Assembly (NCBI RefSeq): GCF_900176635.1
Contig: NZ_FXLN01000004.1
Coordinates: forward strand, 868,001 to 932,000
DNA: 64,000 nt
Direction: 5' to 3'
DNA from: Clostridium merdae
GTDB lineage: Bacteria; Bacillota; Clostridia; Oscillospirales; Acutalibacteraceae
This document shows positions 52,966 to 61,992 of this stretch, piece after piece. The notes beneath the pieces were generated by a model. That model searched no databases and was not told the origin of the DNA. It was given only the letters and a program-made list of their open reading frames with translations. How positions within the stretch are numbered: the first letter of the stretch is position 1; each line of letters starts with the position of its first letter. The translations under genes were made by a program, and so were the position numbers.

Positions 52966-54918
52966 TTGGCTGTACAAAAACTTAAAATGGCCAGTATCAT
53001 CGGCCGAATGAACGAACTGGATGAGGTAACACTTCGCTGCGGTCAATCTGAGGTTTTCCACCCAGATAACGTTCTTTCTTTTTATGCTGATACGACGCCC
53101 TTTGTTCCCATTGGGGAGGATAACCCCTACACAACTCCTTTGCAGAAGCTTTCAGACGCCTGCAAAAAAATTGGCCATCCCCTTGAATTTGAGGGAGCAC
53201 CCGATTGCAGTGCGGAAGAAGAAGACCGTAAGCTATTGGAGTATGTGGACAAATTTACCGCCTACGTAGAAGCTTGTTTAAAGCAAAAAACGGAAGCGGA
53301 AGAAAAAGTTCGTGAGCTTAATGTTTCCCTTCGGGATTTATCTCACTTTACAGGCATGGATTTAAACCTGAAAAAAGTATTAGAATGCAAATACGTTCAG
53401 GTACGATTCGGTGCTTTGTCTAAAGAGAACTACGAAAAGCTCCCACTTTACAGCGACAACCCCTATCTGGTATTTTTTCCAAATTCCAGTGATGAAGAAA
53501 ATTATTGGGGTGCCTACTTTGCGCCTATCGACCAAATTGATGAAGTAGACCGGATTTTCTCAAGCCTCTTCTTCAATCGCGTTAGTCTTACCGGGTACGA
53601 GGGTACACCGGAAGAAATGATAGAAACGCTTCGCCTGCAGCATGCAGAAACAACGGCTATTGTAAAAGATATGGACGATAAGCTGAGTGCTTTCTGGAAA
53701 CAGGAAAGTGAAAATTGCCAATTGATGTTCAATCACTTAAGAGAAAAGAGCATCTATTTTGGGATTCGTCATTACGGCGCACGTTACCATGAAAGCTTTG
53801 TGCTAACTGGTTGGATACCCGCTAAGAACGAAGAAAAATTCCGTGAAACTCTTGAGCCGCTGGAATCCGTTGAATACTCCTTTGAAAATGCGGAGGCTCA
53901 GCTCAGTCATTCCCCGCCCGTTAAGCTGAAGAACCCCAAGCTGTTTCGCCCGTTTGAGTTCTTCGTAGAAATGTTTGGTCTTCCCTCTTACAACGAGGTG
54001 GACCCCACCATTTTTGTTGGCATTACCTACATTATTATGTTTGGTATTATGTTTGCTGACCTTGGGCAGGGGCTGTGCGTTTCTCTCATTGGCCTATATA
54101 TGTGGAACAAACTGCGTATGCGCCTTGGTAAAATTCTAATTCCATGCGGTATGTCATCCATGGCATTTGGCTTTCTCTTTGGTTCGGTATTTGGATTTGA
54201 GCATGCGCTCGACCCAGTCTACCATGCTCTTTTTGGCTTAGAAGAAAAGCCGGTCGAGGTTATGCACCCTGCCACCACCAACATTATCATTTATTCGGCT
54301 GTTGGCATCGGCGTTTCACTCGTAATGATTGCTATGCTCATTAACATTTATTCCAGTATTAAGAAAAAGAAATTCGGCAACGCTTTGTTCAGCCCCAACG
54401 GTTTAGCCGGGCTGTTGTTTTACGGTTCCATCGTAATCGGCTTCGGCGGACAAATCGCTATGGGTTGGCAGATTGTTACTACACCGTATATTCTGTGCTT
54501 CATGATTTTCCCGTTGCTTTTAATGTTCTTCCAAGAGCTTTTAAGTGAGCTGATAGAAGGAAATAAGAGCTGGAGGCCGGAAAACTGGGGCGAATATATC
54601 ACTCAGAACTTCTTCGAAGTATTTGAGTATTTGCTCAGCTATATGAGTAATACTATGTCCTTCCTGCGTGTTGGCGCATTCGTACTGGTTCATGCAGGTA
54701 TGATGATGGTGGTATTTACTCTGGCGAATATGTCTTCTGGGATCGGATATATCCTCGTAGTTATTTTCGGCAATATCTTTGTCATGGCACTGGAAGCCCT
54801 TCTTGCTGGCATCCAGGTCTTGAGGCTGGAATTCTATGAAATGTTCAGCCGCTTCTTCGACGGCAGCGGCCGTCCCTTCCATCCTGTATCCGCTCGCAAG
54901 GAGCAGAATGAGGCGTAA
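52966..54918 (+). CDS. atpI: V-type ATPase subunit I
   Basis: 650 residues from TTG at 52966, preceded by GAGGAG. The N-terminal cytoplasmic half (about 1-330) is helical, with coiled coils near 90-120 and 225-250. The C-terminal half has about seven membrane segments, starting after FVEMFGLPSYNEVDPTIFV and including FGIMFADLGQG and YMSNTMSFLRVGAFVLVHAGM. That last segment carries the conserved arginine needed for ion transfer. Subunit I forms the stator and ion half-channels with the K ring. Length is normal. Confidence 0.94.
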   Translation: MAVQKLKMASIIGRMNELDEVTLRCGQSEVFHPDNVLSFYADTTPFVPIGEDNPYTTPLQKLSDACKKIGHPLEFEGAPDCSAEEEDRKLLEYVDKFTAYVEACLKQKTEAEEKVRELNVSLRDLSHFTGMDLNLKKVLECKYVQVRFGALSKENYEKLPLYSDNPYLVFFPNSSDEENYWGAYFAPIDQIDEVDRIFSSLFFNRVSLTGYEGTPEEMIETLRLQHAETTAIVKDMDDKLSAFWKQESENCQLMFNHLREKSIYFGIRHYGARYHESFVLTGWIPAKNEEKFRETLEPLESVEYSFENAEAQLSHSPPVKLKNPKLFRPFEFFVEMFGLPSYNEVDPTIFVGITYIIMFGIMFADLGQGLCVSLIGLYMWNKLRMRLGKILIPCGMSSMAFGFLFGSVFGFEHALDPVYHALFGLEEKPVEVMHPATTNIIIYSAVGIGVSLVMIAMLINIYSSIKKKKFGNALFSPNGLAGLLFYGSIVIGFGGQIAMGWQIVTTPYILCFMIFPLLLMFFQELLSELIEGNKSWRPENWGEYITQNFFEVFEYLLSYMSNTMSFLRVGAFVLVHAGMMMVVFTLANMSSGIGYILVVIFGNIFVMALEALLAGIQVLRLEFYEMFSRFFDGSGRPFHPVSARKEQNEA

Positions 54919-54975
54919 ACCTCATTCTGCTCTCAGCGGTAAATTTAAAATGATTATATTTTGGAGGCAAATCTT

Positions 54976-55419
54976 ATGAACTACGTACTGTTTACTATCC
55001 CTGTTGCAGCATTGATTCTCTCTGTTTTACTGGCTGTTCGCGCAGTAAAAAACGGCAAAAAGGCTAAATCGGCTCTGGTATCTCAAATTGCGGCATTCAT
55101 GATTGTTTGTGCAGTTACCATTGCTGTTCCTATGGTTGCAAGTGCAGCTACGGAAGAGCCCGCTGCAGGAACTACCACTTCTGCAAATGACGGCACAAAC
55201 GCCGGTAAAGAAGGCCTTGGCCTGCTGGCTGCTGGTCTTGTAACTGGTTTGGCTGGCATTGGCGGCGGTATTGCTGTTGGTGCTGCATCCCCTGCTGCTA
55301 TCGGCGCTACTGCAGAAGACCCCAAGTCCTTTGGTAAATCTTTGATTTTCGTTGCGCTTGGTGAAGGTATTGCACTGTACGGCCTGCTGATTTCCATCCT
55401 GATTCTGAACAAGATTTAA
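54976..55419 (+). CDS. atpK: V-type ATPase rotor (proteolipid) subunit K, unusual N-terminal hairpin
   Basis: 147 residues from the ATG at 54976, with GGAGG eight bases upstream. The C-terminal part (about 80-147) is a normal two-helix proteolipid hairpin, with GLAGIGGGIAVGAASPAA, an AEDPKSFG loop and the ion-binding glutamate in VALGEGIALYGLL. The N-terminal part has two extra hydrophobic segments (about 3-24 and 38-62) without the glycine pattern, followed by an Ala/Thr-rich linker. The usual sodium ligands (Gln of the inner helix, Ser after Glu) are Val and Gly here, which favours proton coupling. That is inference. Confidence 0.88.
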   Translation: MNYVLFTIPVAALILSVLLAVRAVKNGKKAKSALVSQIAAFMIVCAVTIAVPMVASAATEEPAAGTTTSANDGTNAGKEGLGLLAAGLVTGLAGIGGGIAVGAASPAAIGATAEDPKSFGKSLIFVALGEGIALYGLLISILILNKI

Positions 55420-55463
55420 GCCATCTTTTCAGTGTTTGAGACAATAGGAAAGCAGGTGCTGAC

Positions 55464-55772
55464 ATGCGATTTTACTTAATCAGCGACAATTCAGACACGC
55501 TGGTGGGAATGCGCCTTGCCGGTATTCCTGGGATAATGGCGCACGATGTCGGTGAGGTTCGCAAGGCTTTGAACGATGCAATTGAAATGAAAGACATTGC
55601 CGTAATATTAATGACAGAGCGCCTTATCTCTATGTGCCCTGAGTTAATTTATGATTTAAAGCTGAACCTAAAACGCCCTTTAATCGTTGAAATACCCGAC
55701 CGTCACGGCAATGGCCGTACCAAGGATTCTATTACCCGCTATGTCCGCGAGGCAATCGGAGTAAAAATTTAA
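55464..55772 (+). CDS. atpF: V-type ATPase subunit F
   Basis: 102 residues: MRFYLISDNSDTLVGMRLAG, IAVILMTERLISMCPELI-like AVILMTERLISMCPE, and PLIVEIPDRHGNGR. This Rossmann-like small subunit sits on the central shaft with subunit D. It follows subunit K by 44 bases with an AGCAGGTGC site. Confidence 0.9.
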   Translation: MRFYLISDNSDTLVGMRLAGIPGIMAHDVGEVRKALNDAIEMKDIAVILMTERLISMCPELIYDLKLNLKRPLIVEIPDRHGNGRTKDSITRYVREAIGVKI

Positions 55773-55802
55773 ACCGCCAAGGCGGCGGAACGGGGGGTTA
55801 CT

Positions 55803-56399
55803 ATGACTTCTAGTGAAGAAAAATTAAGTAAGTTTAGTACTGCGATCAATCATTACGCGCAGGAACAGCGGGAAAAAATTGAACAAGAAATTTCGGAGTT
55901 CAAACAGAATCAGCTTGAAGAGGCAGAGCGCCAGGTACTGCATGAAGCATACCAGCTTATTCAAGGCGAAATGACTGCTATGCGGGATGGAATTGTGCGC
56001 GACATTGCGCACCGTGAAATGAACGCCCGCAAAGAGCTTTTGGAGAAGAGAAAGAATATTGAAAACGAAGTGTTTGCAAAGGCCAAAGAGCGCCTTGTGG
56101 AATACACAAAGTCGGCTCAATACCCTTCTCTGCTGCAAAAATACACAAGCAGCCTTTCTGAGCTGTTCCCGGAAACCGGCACTGTTCTCTGCGTGAAAAA
56201 AGATGATCTGCAATATGAGGATCTGCTTCGCCAGGCATTCAAAAAAGAGTGCACTGTTCAGGCAGACCAGGATATTTTGATCGGCGGTGTTCGCGCTTAC
56301 CATGCCGAAAAAGGCATTATGGCTGACGAAACACTGGACACGATGCTGGAATCACAGCAGGAGTGGTTTGAAGAAACCTCTGGAATGTCTGTGGTCTGA
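55803..56399 (+). CDS. atpE: V-type ATPase subunit E
   Basis: 198 residues: an N-terminal charged coiled coil (about 1-95; QREKIEQEISEFKQNQLEEA) and a C-terminal globular domain (KYTSSLSELFPETGTVLC, DQDILIGGVRAYHAEKGIMA). It forms the peripheral stalk together with the small coiled-coil subunit at 51585. GGGGGGTTACT precedes the ATG. Confidence 0.86.
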   Translation: MTSSEEKLSKFSTAINHYAQEQREKIEQEISEFKQNQLEEAERQVLHEAYQLIQGEMTAMRDGIVRDIAHREMNARKELLEKRKNIENEVFAKAKERLVEYTKSAQYPSLLQKYTSSLSELFPETGTVLCVKKDDLQYEDLLRQAFKKECTVQADQDILIGGVRAYHAEKGIMADETLDTMLESQQEWFEETSGMSVV

Positions 56400-56428
56400 G
56401 CCGTAATACCAACGATAACGGAGATGAT

Positions 56429-58198
56429 TTGAAGATGGAGAACCAAGATGTAATTCATGGTATTAACGGGCCAGTTGTAACGATTAAAAATTCACGCAGC
56501 TTTTCCATGATGGAAATGGTATTCGTGGGCAACGAGCGTTTGGTTGGTGAAATCATCGGCATTACCGATAAGCTTACCACCATTCAGGTCTATGAAGAAA
56601 CCACCGGACTGCGCCCGGGCGAGCCGGTATTCGGTACCGGAAGCCCCATGAATGTTACGTTAGGCCCAGGTATTCTAGATAATATTTTCGACGGAATTGA
56701 GCGTCCGCTCAAAAAAATAGCGGACGATTCCGGCTCTGTATTTATTTCGCGCGGTAGTAACGTTCCCGCGCTGGACACCGAACAACTCTGGGAGGTTACC
56801 GTCACCGTTCAGGTAGGAGACACCCTTGTAGGCGGCGATATTTACGCCGAATGCCCAGAGACTAAAATCATTCGCCATAAATGCCTGGTACCGCCCACAC
56901 TGAGCGGCACTGTCACAAAGGTGAATGCAAACGGCAAATACCATGTAAACGATACCGTCGTTGAGCTTACCGACGCAAAGGGCAATAAGCACGAGCTTTC
57001 TCTTTGCCAAAGGTGGCCCATCCGTACACCACGCCCGGTTGCGGAACGCATGCAGCCCAAAATTCCGCTGGTTACCGGTCAGCGTGTTATCGACACTCTG
57101 TTCCCTGTAGCTAAGGGTGGTACAGCGGCTATCCCTGGTGGCTTTGGCAGCGGTAAAACTATGACACAGCATCAGCTTGCCAAATGGTGCGATGCAGATA
57201 TTATTATCTACGTTGGCTGCGGTGAGCGCGGTAACGAAATGGCACAGGTATTGCAGGAATTCACAGAACTGATTGACCCGAAATCCGGCAGACCGATGAC
57301 CGATCGAACCACTTTGATAGCAAATACCTCGAACATGCCTGTTGCGGCGCGTGAAGCGTCCATTTACACCGGCATTACTTTGGCGGAGTACTACCGCGAC
57401 ATGGGTTACCACGTAGCCATGATGGCGGACTCCACCTCCCGCTGGGCGGAAGCACTGCGCGAAATTTCTGGTCGTTTGGAAGAAATGCCCGCAGAAGAAG
57501 GCTTCCCGGCATATTTGCCCTCTCGTCTGGCGGAATTCTACGAGCGTGCGAGCTATACAAAAAACCTAAACGGTACGGATGGCTCTATCACCATTATCGG
57601 TGCGGTTTCCCCCGCAGGCGCGGACTTCTCTGAGCCTGTTACACAAAACACCAAGCGTTTTACCCGTTGCTTCTGGGCGCTGGATAAAAACCTTGCTTAT
57701 GCAAGACATTACCCCGCCATTAACTGGATGACCAGTTACAGCGAGTACAATGCGGATTTGCAGGATTGGTTTAAAGAAAATGTGGGCGAAGAATTCCTCG
57801 ATTACCGCAGACAAACCAACAACCTTCTTCAGGAAGAAAGCAAGCTCATGGAGATTGTTAAGCTAATTGGTTCCGACGTTTTGCCGGATGACCAGAAGCT
57901 CGTTATTGAAATTGCGCGACTCATTCGCGTTGGCTTCTTGCAGCAGAATGCATTCCATGCGGAAGATACGTTTGTACCGCTGGAGAAGCAGAAGCTGATG
58001 ATGAAGGTTATTTTACACCTGTACCAAAAATCACGGCAGCTCATTGCAGCATCCGTTCCCATTTCCAGTATTATGCAGTCCGGTCTGTTTGACAAGCTGG
58101 TGAAGATTAAGTACGATGTACCGAACGACAAGCTGGACTTGTTTGATGACTATATTGCAGAAATTGATAACACCGTGGCGGAAATTATCAATAATTGA
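56429..58198 (+). CDS. atpA: V-type ATPase catalytic subunit A
   Basis: 589 residues from TTG at 56429 (GGAG five bases upstream; an ATG two codons later is possible). The N-terminal beta barrel covers about 1-70, the non-homologous bulge about 110-190, Walker A GGFGSGKT is near 232, GCGERGNEMAQVL near 256, and the catalytic VAMMADSTSRWAEALREISG near 330. The product hydrolyses ATP in the A3B3 head. Full length and well conserved. Confidence 0.97.
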   Translation: MKMENQDVIHGINGPVVTIKNSRSFSMMEMVFVGNERLVGEIIGITDKLTTIQVYEETTGLRPGEPVFGTGSPMNVTLGPGILDNIFDGIERPLKKIADDSGSVFISRGSNVPALDTEQLWEVTVTVQVGDTLVGGDIYAECPETKIIRHKCLVPPTLSGTVTKVNANGKYHVNDTVVELTDAKGNKHELSLCQRWPIRTPRPVAERMQPKIPLVTGQRVIDTLFPVAKGGTAAIPGGFGSGKTMTQHQLAKWCDADIIIYVGCGERGNEMAQVLQEFTELIDPKSGRPMTDRTTLIANTSNMPVAAREASIYTGITLAEYYRDMGYHVAMMADSTSRWAEALREISGRLEEMPAEEGFPAYLPSRLAEFYERASYTKNLNGTDGSITIIGAVSPAGADFSEPVTQNTKRFTRCFWALDKNLAYARHYPAINWMTSYSEYNADLQDWFKENVGEEFLDYRRQTNNLLQEESKLMEIVKLIGSDVLPDDQKLVIEIARLIRVGFLQQNAFHAEDTFVPLEKQKLMMKVILHLYQKSRQLIAASVPISSIMQSGLFDKLVKIKYDVPNDKLDLFDDYIAEIDNTVAEIINN

Positions 58199-58228
58199 TG
58201 AACTCCACGGAAAGAAGGCGGTTTTTTT

Positions 58229-59659
58229 ATGATTCTTGATTATATTGGCGTCAAAGAAATAAACGGGTCGCTGATTGTGCTGGACGATGTGGAAAATGCC
58301 TCTTTTGAAGAAATTGTTGACATTCGTCTGGACAACGGCACCATGCGCCAAGGCCGAGTTGTACAAATGGACGGCAAACGCGTGGTTATTCAGGTTTTTG
58401 ATGGTACCCGCGGTATTTCTTTGAACAATACCCGCACACGTCTGCGCGGCCGCCCAATGGAGATGCCCCTTTCCCCTGAAATCCTCGGCAGAGTGTTCGA
58501 TGGCTCTGGTCGCCCGATTGATGGTTTGGGTAACATCTTCCCGCAAAAGCGCATGAATATTAATGGCACCCCGATTAACCCGGTGTCTCGCGTATACCCG
58601 GTTAACTACATTAATACTGGTGTTTCTAGTATCGATACATTGATGACCCTGATTCGTGGGCAGAAGCTGCCGATTTTCTCTGGCTCCGGTATGTCTCACA
58701 ATGAGCTGGCTGTGCAGATTGCTCGTCAGGCAAAAATCACTGGTGCAGATGGCGATAACTTCGCTATCGTGTTCGCAGCCATGGGTGTTAAGAACGACGT
58801 TGCGGAATACTTCCGCCGTTCGTTTGATGAATCTGGCGTTTTGCAGAAGGTTGTTATGTTCGTTAACCTGGCAAATGACCCGATTATTGAGCGTACCCTT
58901 ACCCCCCGCTGTGCACTGACTACCGCGGAATATCTGGCATTTGAACTGAACATGCACATTCTGGTCATCATGACAGATATGACCTCTTATGCGGAAGCAT
59001 TGCGTGAATTCAGCTCTTCCAAGGGTGAAATCCCTGGCAGAAAGGGCTTCCCCGGTTACTTGTACTCTGACTTTGCGTCGCTGTACGAGCGTGCCGGCAT
59101 GGTAGAAGGTAAAACCGGTTCGGTTACACAGATTCCGATTTTGACCATGCCTAACGATGACGTTACCCACCCGGTACCAGACTTAACCGGTTACATCACC
59201 GAAGGACAGATTGTTCTAGACCGTACGCTTGACAGCATGGGCATTTATCCGCCCGTTGGCGTTCTGCCTTCCCTCTCCCGTTTGATGAAGGATGGTATTG
59301 GCGATGGCTTTACCCGTGCAGATCACTCCGCACTATCAAACCAGCTTTTCGCTTCCTACGCGAAGGTTATGGATGCTCGTTCCCTTGCTTCCGTTATCGG
59401 CGAGGAAGAATTATCTCCTGTGGACAAACAGTACCTGCACTTTGGTAAGCTGTTTGAGCAGTTGTTCTTAACCCAGCGGCATAATGAAAATAGAACCATT
59501 GACCAGAGCCTCGATTTGGGCTGGAGACTTCTCTCTACCCTGCCCCGCTCTGAGCTGGACCGTGTGGATGATGCGGTTCTCAACCAGTTCTATAAACCAG
59601 AAAATGCTGCAAAAGACCCGAACGAGCTGGAAGACGAAGCAGACGGAACCAATAACTAA
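58229..59659 (+). CDS. atpB: V-type ATPase subunit B
   Basis: 476 residues, the non-catalytic head subunit: YIGVKEINGSLIVLDDVENA-like start, MPLSPEILGRVFDGSGRPID near 72, PIFSGSGMSHNELAVQIARQ in place of a Walker A near 147, and MTSYAEALREFSSSKGEIPG near 250. The lack of a classical Walker A is normal for B. It starts 30 bases after subunit A with AAGAAGGCGG upstream. Confidence 0.97.
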   Translation: MILDYIGVKEINGSLIVLDDVENASFEEIVDIRLDNGTMRQGRVVQMDGKRVVIQVFDGTRGISLNNTRTRLRGRPMEMPLSPEILGRVFDGSGRPIDGLGNIFPQKRMNINGTPINPVSRVYPVNYINTGVSSIDTLMTLIRGQKLPIFSGSGMSHNELAVQIARQAKITGADGDNFAIVFAAMGVKNDVAEYFRRSFDESGVLQKVVMFVNLANDPIIERTLTPRCALTTAEYLAFELNMHILVIMTDMTSYAEALREFSSSKGEIPGRKGFPGYLYSDFASLYERAGMVEGKTGSVTQIPILTMPNDDVTHPVPDLTGYITEGQIVLDRTLDSMGIYPPVGVLPSLSRLMKDGIGDGFTRADHSALSNQLFASYAKVMDARSLASVIGEEELSPVDKQYLHFGKLFEQLFLTQRHNENRTIDQSLDLGWRLLSTLPRSELDRVDDAVLNQFYKPENAAKDPNELEDEADGTNN

Positions 59660-59674
59660 GCGAGGTGAGCGGCA

Positions 59675-60289
59675 TTGGCGATTCAAATTGTACCAACCAA
59701 GGGCAATCTTCTTGCCACTAAGAAATCGCTTAGTCTGGCCCGCACTGGCTTTGAGCTGATGGACCGTAAGCGTAACATTCTTATTCGTGAAATGATGGCT
59801 TTAATTGAGAGAGCCAATGAAATTCAAGATAAGATTGATAGTACGTATGAAGAAGCTTATGCGGCTTTGCAAATGGCCAGCGTTACGCTGGGTATGTGCG
59901 ATAAAATTGCAGAAACTGTTCCATACGATGATAACCTGAATGTGGCGTACCGCAGCGTTATGGGAGTGGAAATTCCCATGGTCTCGCTGGAACGTACCCC
60001 ACCAACTCTCAGCTATGGTCTTATGGAGACAAACTCTATGATGGATAACGCCTACCTGAAATTCAGAGAGGTTAAATATCTTACCGCAGAGCTTGCCGAA
60101 GTGGAAAACAGTGTTTACCGCTTAGCTGACAACGTAAAGAAGACCCAAAAGCGCGCGAATGCTTTGAAAAACATTATGATTCCCCGCTTTGAGGAAACCG
60201 TAAAGTTTATCACGGACGCGCTGGAAGAGAAGGACCGAGAGGAATTCTCTCGCTTGAAAGTAATCAAGCGGCAGAAAACCCACGAATAG
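59675..60289 (+). CDS. atpD: V-type ATPase subunit D
   Basis: 204 residues from TTG at 59675, with GAGGTG eight bases upstream. The central shaft coiled coil: VPTKGNLLATKKSLSLARTG, FELMDRKRNILIREMM and NALKNIMIPRFEETVKFI match family ends. Central shaft rotation couples the A3B3 head to the K ring. It is the last gene of the operon, whose order is coil-C-I-K-F-E-A-B-D. Confidence 0.95.
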   Translation: MAIQIVPTKGNLLATKKSLSLARTGFELMDRKRNILIREMMALIERANEIQDKIDSTYEEAYAALQMASVTLGMCDKIAETVPYDDNLNVAYRSVMGVEIPMVSLERTPPTLSYGLMETNSMMDNAYLKFREVKYLTAELAEVENSVYRLADNVKKTQKRANALKNIMIPRFEETVKFITDALEEKDREEFSRLKVIKRQKTHE

Positions 60290-60297
60290 CACGAAAA

Positions 60298-60333
60298 AAA
60301 AGAAGGCTTTTCCGAAAGGAAAAGCCTTCTTTT
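60298..60333 (+). terminator. Terminator of the V-ATPase operon
   Basis: AAGAAGGCTTTTCC-GAAA-GGAAAAGCCTTCTT, a 14-bp stem with a stable GAAA tetraloop, followed by T-rich sequence. Confidence 0.92.
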
Positions 60334-60470
60334 CTTAGCTGCTAAACTTCATTGCCCTCTCGCTTATTGTACTTCCTTTAATACTTAGCAGTTTATTTTT
60401 CTTCATAAAGTCTTTTTACTTTGGCAGATTAGTTCTTAAAAGACTGCTAGTAAGCTCATAGAGCAAGACA

Positions 60471-60502
60471 AAAAAACACCACTGGTTAAACAGTGGTGTT
60501 TT
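60471..60502 (-). terminator. Terminator of the aldo/keto reductase gene
   Basis: AAAACACCACTG (60473-60484) and CAGTGGTGTTTT (60491-60502) form a perfect 12-bp stem. It is A/T-flanked and works on the minus strand after the stop at 60526. Confidence 0.85.
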
Positions 60503-60525
60503 TAGTAGCTTCAATTAAGGTAGAA

Positions 60526-61515
60526 TTAATTTGCACTTTCAATTGCCCTGTCAGCGTCGCGCGTCATTCTTTCAAAATCTGCTTTCTCTAACTGTAATTC
60601 TCCTGCCTTTGCGTTTTCCTGCGCTTGCTCTATGGTTCTAGCACCACCTAGCACATTTAGGTACTCACTGCGTGCCACCATCCAAGCAATTGCAAGGTTC
60701 CCTAAAGAGCAGCCATATTTCAGAGTCAAATCTCTCCAGCCATTTAGCATTTCTATGGCATATTGGCGGTGCTCCGGCATCCACCAAAACTTATTCTCAT
60801 GAACGGAACCGGGTTCAATTTTATAATCCATCGTGATTTTTCCGGTGAGAAGCCCTTGCTCCAAAGGAGAATACGCCTGAAGAGTTATCTTATGCTCTTC
60901 ACAGTAAGGCAGAAGGGAAGCCTCCACACGGCGGTCAAGCAGACTAAACTTCTCTTGAATCACATCTACCTTACCGTATTTCAGATATTCATCCAGATGC
61001 TCAGTTGTCACATTAGAAGCACCAATCACGCGAATTTTGCCTTCCTGCTTCATCTTGAGCAGTTCCTCCATGGTTTCAGCAATAGAAGCTCCGTCTTCCG
61101 CTGCTTGCCAATGCGTATAATAAATATCGATATAATCCGTCTGCAGGCGCTGCAAGCTGTCTTCCAAGTCCTTACGAATAGATTGCGCAGAAAGATTGCG
61201 ATAAACCGAGTGGCCATCCTTGGTGAAAGGATGACTGCCAAGCTCATTGCGCCACTGTAACCCGCACTTGGTAGAAAGAACGGCTCTTTCTCTGCGATCT
61301 TTTAGAGCGCGCCCCACTACCTCTTCGCTATGTCCAAAACCGTAAACCGGTGCTGTATCAATCCAATTCAGGCCTTGTTCCAGCGCACTGTGAATGGTAC
61401 GTATGGATTGAGAATCGTCGTTCTCCCCCCACCAGCTTCCTCCACCAATGGCCCATGCGCCCATAGATAAAACTCCAGTAACCAAACCAGACTCACCAAT
61501 TTTTCTCGTCTTCAT
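60526..61515 (-). CDS. Aldo/keto reductase family oxidoreductase
   Basis: 329 residues, TIM-barrel NADPH-dependent reductase: VLSMGAWAIGGGSWWG, DTAPVYGFGHSEEVVGRAL near 51 (catalytic Asp and Tyr), VLSTKCGLQWR (Lys) near 79, DIYYTHWQAAEDG (His) near 130 and VLGGARTIEQAQENAKA near 290 (cofactor). All four catalytic residues are present. The substrate is unknown. The start ATG at 61515 has a GGAGGTAATATATG-type site. Confidence 0.92.
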   Translation of the reverse strand: MKTRKIGESGLVTGVLSMGAWAIGGGSWWGENDDSQSIRTIHSALEQGLNWIDTAPVYGFGHSEEVVGRALKDRRERAVLSTKCGLQWRNELGSHPFTKDGHSVYRNLSAQSIRKDLEDSLQRLQTDYIDIYYTHWQAAEDGASIAETMEELLKMKQEGKIRVIGASNVTTEHLDEYLKYGKVDVIQEKFSLLDRRVEASLLPYCEEHKITLQAYSPLEQGLLTGKITMDYKIEPGSVHENKFWWMPEHRQYAIEMLNGWRDLTLKYGCSLGNLAIAWMVARSEYLNVLGGARTIEQAQENAKAGELQLEKADFERMTRDADRAIESAN

Positions 61516-61723
61516 ATATTACCTCCGCCATTTCTTTTCTTTTTTCTATTTTACAATAAAAAGCTCCTTTTTTACAAGATAAATAAAAATTTAAATCATG
61601 CACATTTATTTGATTGATTTTCATCTGTACGGGCATGATATATCAACAACTTGCATATTTTTGTTATTTCAGTTTACACTAAAATTAATAAATTATCAAA
61701 ATTATTAGAAAGGTGGTAATAAA

Positions 61724-61930
61724 ATGATTGACATGATTGCTCTGATTCTTCTGATTATTGGAGGAATTAACTGGGGCTCCATTGGTATTTTTCAATTCGA
61801 TATTGTTGCTTGGTTATTCCAAGGGCAAACCGCAGTCATTAGTCGAATTATATATACCCTTGTTGGTCTAGCCGGAGTCTGGTGCATTTCTCTGCTGTTC
61901 CGTGACAACGAGATTACCAATAGAAAATAA
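61724..61930 (+). CDS. DUF378 small membrane protein
   Basis: 68 residues, matching DUF378: MIALILLIIGGINWGSIGIFQ (first segment, cited to its core) and a second membrane helix YTLVGLAGVWCISLLF. It has two membrane helices and a short loop. GAAAGGTGGT precedes the ATG. The family function is unknown. Confidence 0.88.
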   Translation: MIDMIALILLIIGGINWGSIGIFQFDIVAWLFQGQTAVISRIIYTLVGLAGVWCISLLFRDNEITNRK

Positions 61931-61931
61931 C

Positions 61932-61968
61932 AAAAAGCGGCAGAGAAAAAATTCTCCGCCGCTTTTTT
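61932..61968. terminator. Bidirectional terminator between the DUF378 gene and ackA
   Basis: AAAAAGCGGC and GCCGCTTTTT form the outer stem, with AGAGAA/TTCTC inside. It serves convergent genes ending at 61930 and 61993. Confidence 0.85.
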
Positions 61969-61992
61969 TATATTCATTACAGCTTATTACAA

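Noticed and set aside
58031..59170. Long antisense open frame over V-ATPase subunits A and B
   Set aside because: It is a reading-frame shadow of two conserved genes; it has no family match and no ribosome binding site.
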